64,000 nucleotides of DNA, from contig NZ_FWZU01000004.1 of the NCBI RefSeq assembly GCF_900177375.1, positions 434,001 to 498,000 of the forward strand, read 5' to 3'. Each line of letters starts with the position of its first letter. The stretch's first letter is position 1. This stretch comes from Desulfovibrio gilichinskyi. GTDB taxonomy: Bacteria > Desulfobacterota > Desulfovibrionia > Desulfovibrionales > Desulfovibrionaceae. Below are positions 62,974 through 64,000 of the stretch, piece after piece. Under the pieces are notes generated by a model. That model worked only from the letters and a program-made list of their open reading frames with translations, did not search any database and was not told where the DNA came from. Position numbers and translations under genes: made by a program.

Positions 62974-63255
62974 ATGATGAACGCACTTGGAATGGTTGAA
63001 ACAAAAGGTTTGGTTGGAGCTGTTGAAGCTGCTGATGCTATGGTTAAAGCTGCTAATGTTAAACTTGTCGGCCGTGAACAGGTCGGTGGTGGATTGGTAA
63101 CAGTTATGGTTCGCGGTGATGTAGGCGCAGTAAAAGCTGCAACAGACGCTGGTGCTGCCGCTGCTGCTAAAGTCGGCGAATTACTGAGTGTTCATGTAAT
63201 TCCTCGTCCTCATAGCGAAGTTGAGCTGATTCTGCCTAAATGCAACTGCAAATAG
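62974..63255 (+). CDS. Second hexameric microcompartment shell protein
   Basis: 93 residues, nearly identical in protein to the shell protein at 59174 through residue ~75 but with a different tail (LILPKCNCK instead of IILPKAGE). The cysteine pair CNC at the C-terminus is unusual. Strong SD AAGGAGG. Followed by a strong terminator. Confidence 0.95.
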   Translation: MMNALGMVETKGLVGAVEAADAMVKAANVKLVGREQVGGGLVTVMVRGDVGAVKAATDAGAAAAAKVGELLSVHVIPRPHSEVELILPKCNCK

Positions 63256-63271
63256 AGATAGATACTGTGCG

Positions 63272-63309
63272 GGACACAGGCTGCGCAATGTGCCTGTGTC
63301 CTTTTTTTT
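63272..63309 (+). terminator. Strong terminator between the shell gene and alcohol dehydrogenase gene
   Basis: GGACACAGGC-N10-GCCTGTGTCC followed by eight T residues. Either ends the main cut transcript or attenuates expression of the alcohol dehydrogenase. Confidence 0.9.
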
Positions 63310-63385
63310 CAAGTATTCAAACACACAGTTAAACAGTAACAAAATTAAATAAATTTTAAGTATATTGGATTAATTGGAGATTTAG

Positions 63386-64000
63386 GTGACACAATTCTAC
63401 GGTAAGACAAAAATCTGCTATGGCGAAGACGCGCTGGAGACACTTGAACATTTGCCGGCAACGCATGCTTTCCTTGTTACTGATGCTTTTATGGTGAAAA
63501 CCGGATTTGCAGACAGGGTTAAAAGTCATCTTGATCGTAATAACATCCCTTGCACTGTTTTCGATGCAGTTGAGTCAGATCCTTCTCTGGAAACGGTAAC
63601 TGAAGGCGCGAAACTTTTTCTCCAGAAAAAAGCTGATCTTATTATCGCTCTCGGCGGCGGCTCTCCTATTGATGCAGCCAAGGCAATAGCCTTCTTTGCT
63701 CACAAAGCTAACGAAGGAAAGCCTAAACCGTTGCTTGTCGCTATTCCGACTACCAGTGGAACCGGTGCTGAAGTTACGGGCATTGCGGTTGTAACTGACA
63801 AGATTAATGAGATTAAAATACCTCTTTCCGATGAACTGCTGATTCCTGATATGGCTATTCTGGATGCCCGTTTTACCCGTTCACTTCCACCGCACGTTAC
63901 AGGTGCTACAGGTATGGACGTTCTGACACACGCTATTGAAGCTTATACATCCAGACATGCCAACGCTTTTACTTCTATCTATGCGAAATATGCTATCCGC
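63386..64000 (+). CDS. cutO: Iron-dependent alcohol dehydrogenase (5' part, cut by window edge)
   Basis: The first 205 residues, from GTG at 63386 with GGAG 10 nt upstream, match the EutG/PduQ group of iron-containing alcohol dehydrogenases. They include LIIALGGGSPIDAAKAIA and AIPTTSGTGAEVTG for NAD binding, plus DMAILDARFT and TGMDVLTHAIEAYTSRHAN with the first metal ligands. It reduces acetaldehyde to ethanol and recycles NADH from CutF. The gene runs off the right edge. It is separated from the shell genes by a strong terminator, so it may have its own promoter. Confidence 0.92.
   Translation, partial: MTQFYGKTKICYGEDALETLEHLPATHAFLVTDAFMVKTGFADRVKSHLDRNNIPCTVFDAVESDPSLETVTEGAKLFLQKKADLIIALGGGSPIDAAKAIAFFAHKANEGKPKPLLVAIPTTSGTGAEVTGIAVVTDKINEIKIPLSDELLIPDMAILDARFTRSLPPHVTGATGMDVLTHAIEAYTSRHANAFTSIYAKYAIR

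Noticed and set aside
1-64000. CRISPR arrays, tRNA/rRNA genes, insertion sequences, prophage
   Set aside because: No regularly spaced repeats, cloverleaf-like tRNA sequence, transposase-like frame or terminal inverted repeats were seen on reading the window.

Overview
The window looks like a chromosomal segment of an anaerobic, moderately AT-rich sulfate reducer of the Desulfovibrio group (Maridesulfovibrio/Halodesulfovibrio-like). This placement rests on the Desulfovibrio-type choline (cut) glycyl-radical microcompartment operon, the many large hybrid histidine kinases, sigma-54 regulators and amino-acid ABC importers. No rRNA or tRNA gene and no CRISPR array was seen, so the genus is an inference.

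Layout. 0-1.2 kb: end of a quinol-oxidase-like membrane protein gene and a TsdA-like dihaem cytochrome c. 1.4-2.5 kb: a head-to-head pair of broken genes (LysR and MFS) whose adjoining 5' halves are gone. 2.6-8.8 kb: two hybrid histidine kinases. 8.9-10.8 kb: an Nramp transporter fused to a universal stress domain. 11.2-12.3 kb: two unknown membrane-protein genes converging by 4 bp, one SLATT-like. 12.7-21.8 kb: a sulfur amino acid block with RidA, L-cysteine desulfidase, ATC hydrolase, a five-gene Liv-type ABC importer behind a clear sigma-54 promoter with repeated upstream sites, and a sigma-54 activator. 22.2-24.4 kb: three overlapping glycan genes. 24.4-30.6 kb: GntR/UTRA regulator, Aap-type amino-acid importer and a glycerophosphodiester phosphodiesterase. 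30.7-33.5 kb: YibE/F protein and alkaline phosphatase. 33.8-39.7 kb: an HD-GYP response regulator and two more histidine kinases. 40.1 kb: GlsB-like protein, with a decayed copy of its 5' end just upstream.

40.4-48.2 kb: a diol-dehydratase-like glycyl radical enzyme, its activase and a GlcG/HbpS protein on the minus strand face a PocR-domain kinase and sigma-54 response regulator on the plus strand. 48.2-50.5 kb: MerR/GyrI-type regulator, a small unknown protein and a DMT transporter. 51.2-64 kb: the cut operon: shell proteins, two aldehyde dehydrogenase homologues, CutC, CutD, PduL, EutJ, a PduM-like protein, a vertex protein, a PduT-like protein and the start of an alcohol dehydrogenase cut by the window edge.

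How it works together. Choline is taken up (possibly by the DMT transporter) and cleaved by CutC inside the shell to trimethylamine and acetaldehyde. The acetaldehyde is disproportionated by CutF plus PduL (acetyl-phosphate) and the alcohol dehydrogenase (ethanol). The most informative new observations are: matching MerR-type promoters with 19-20 bp spacers in front of both the transporter and the cut operon; replacement of the catalytic cysteine in the first aldehyde dehydrogenase; a Rho-N-like tail on one shell protein; a coherent sigma-54 circuit for the second glycyl radical enzyme; and a sigma-54-controlled cysteine/ATC uptake and degradation block.
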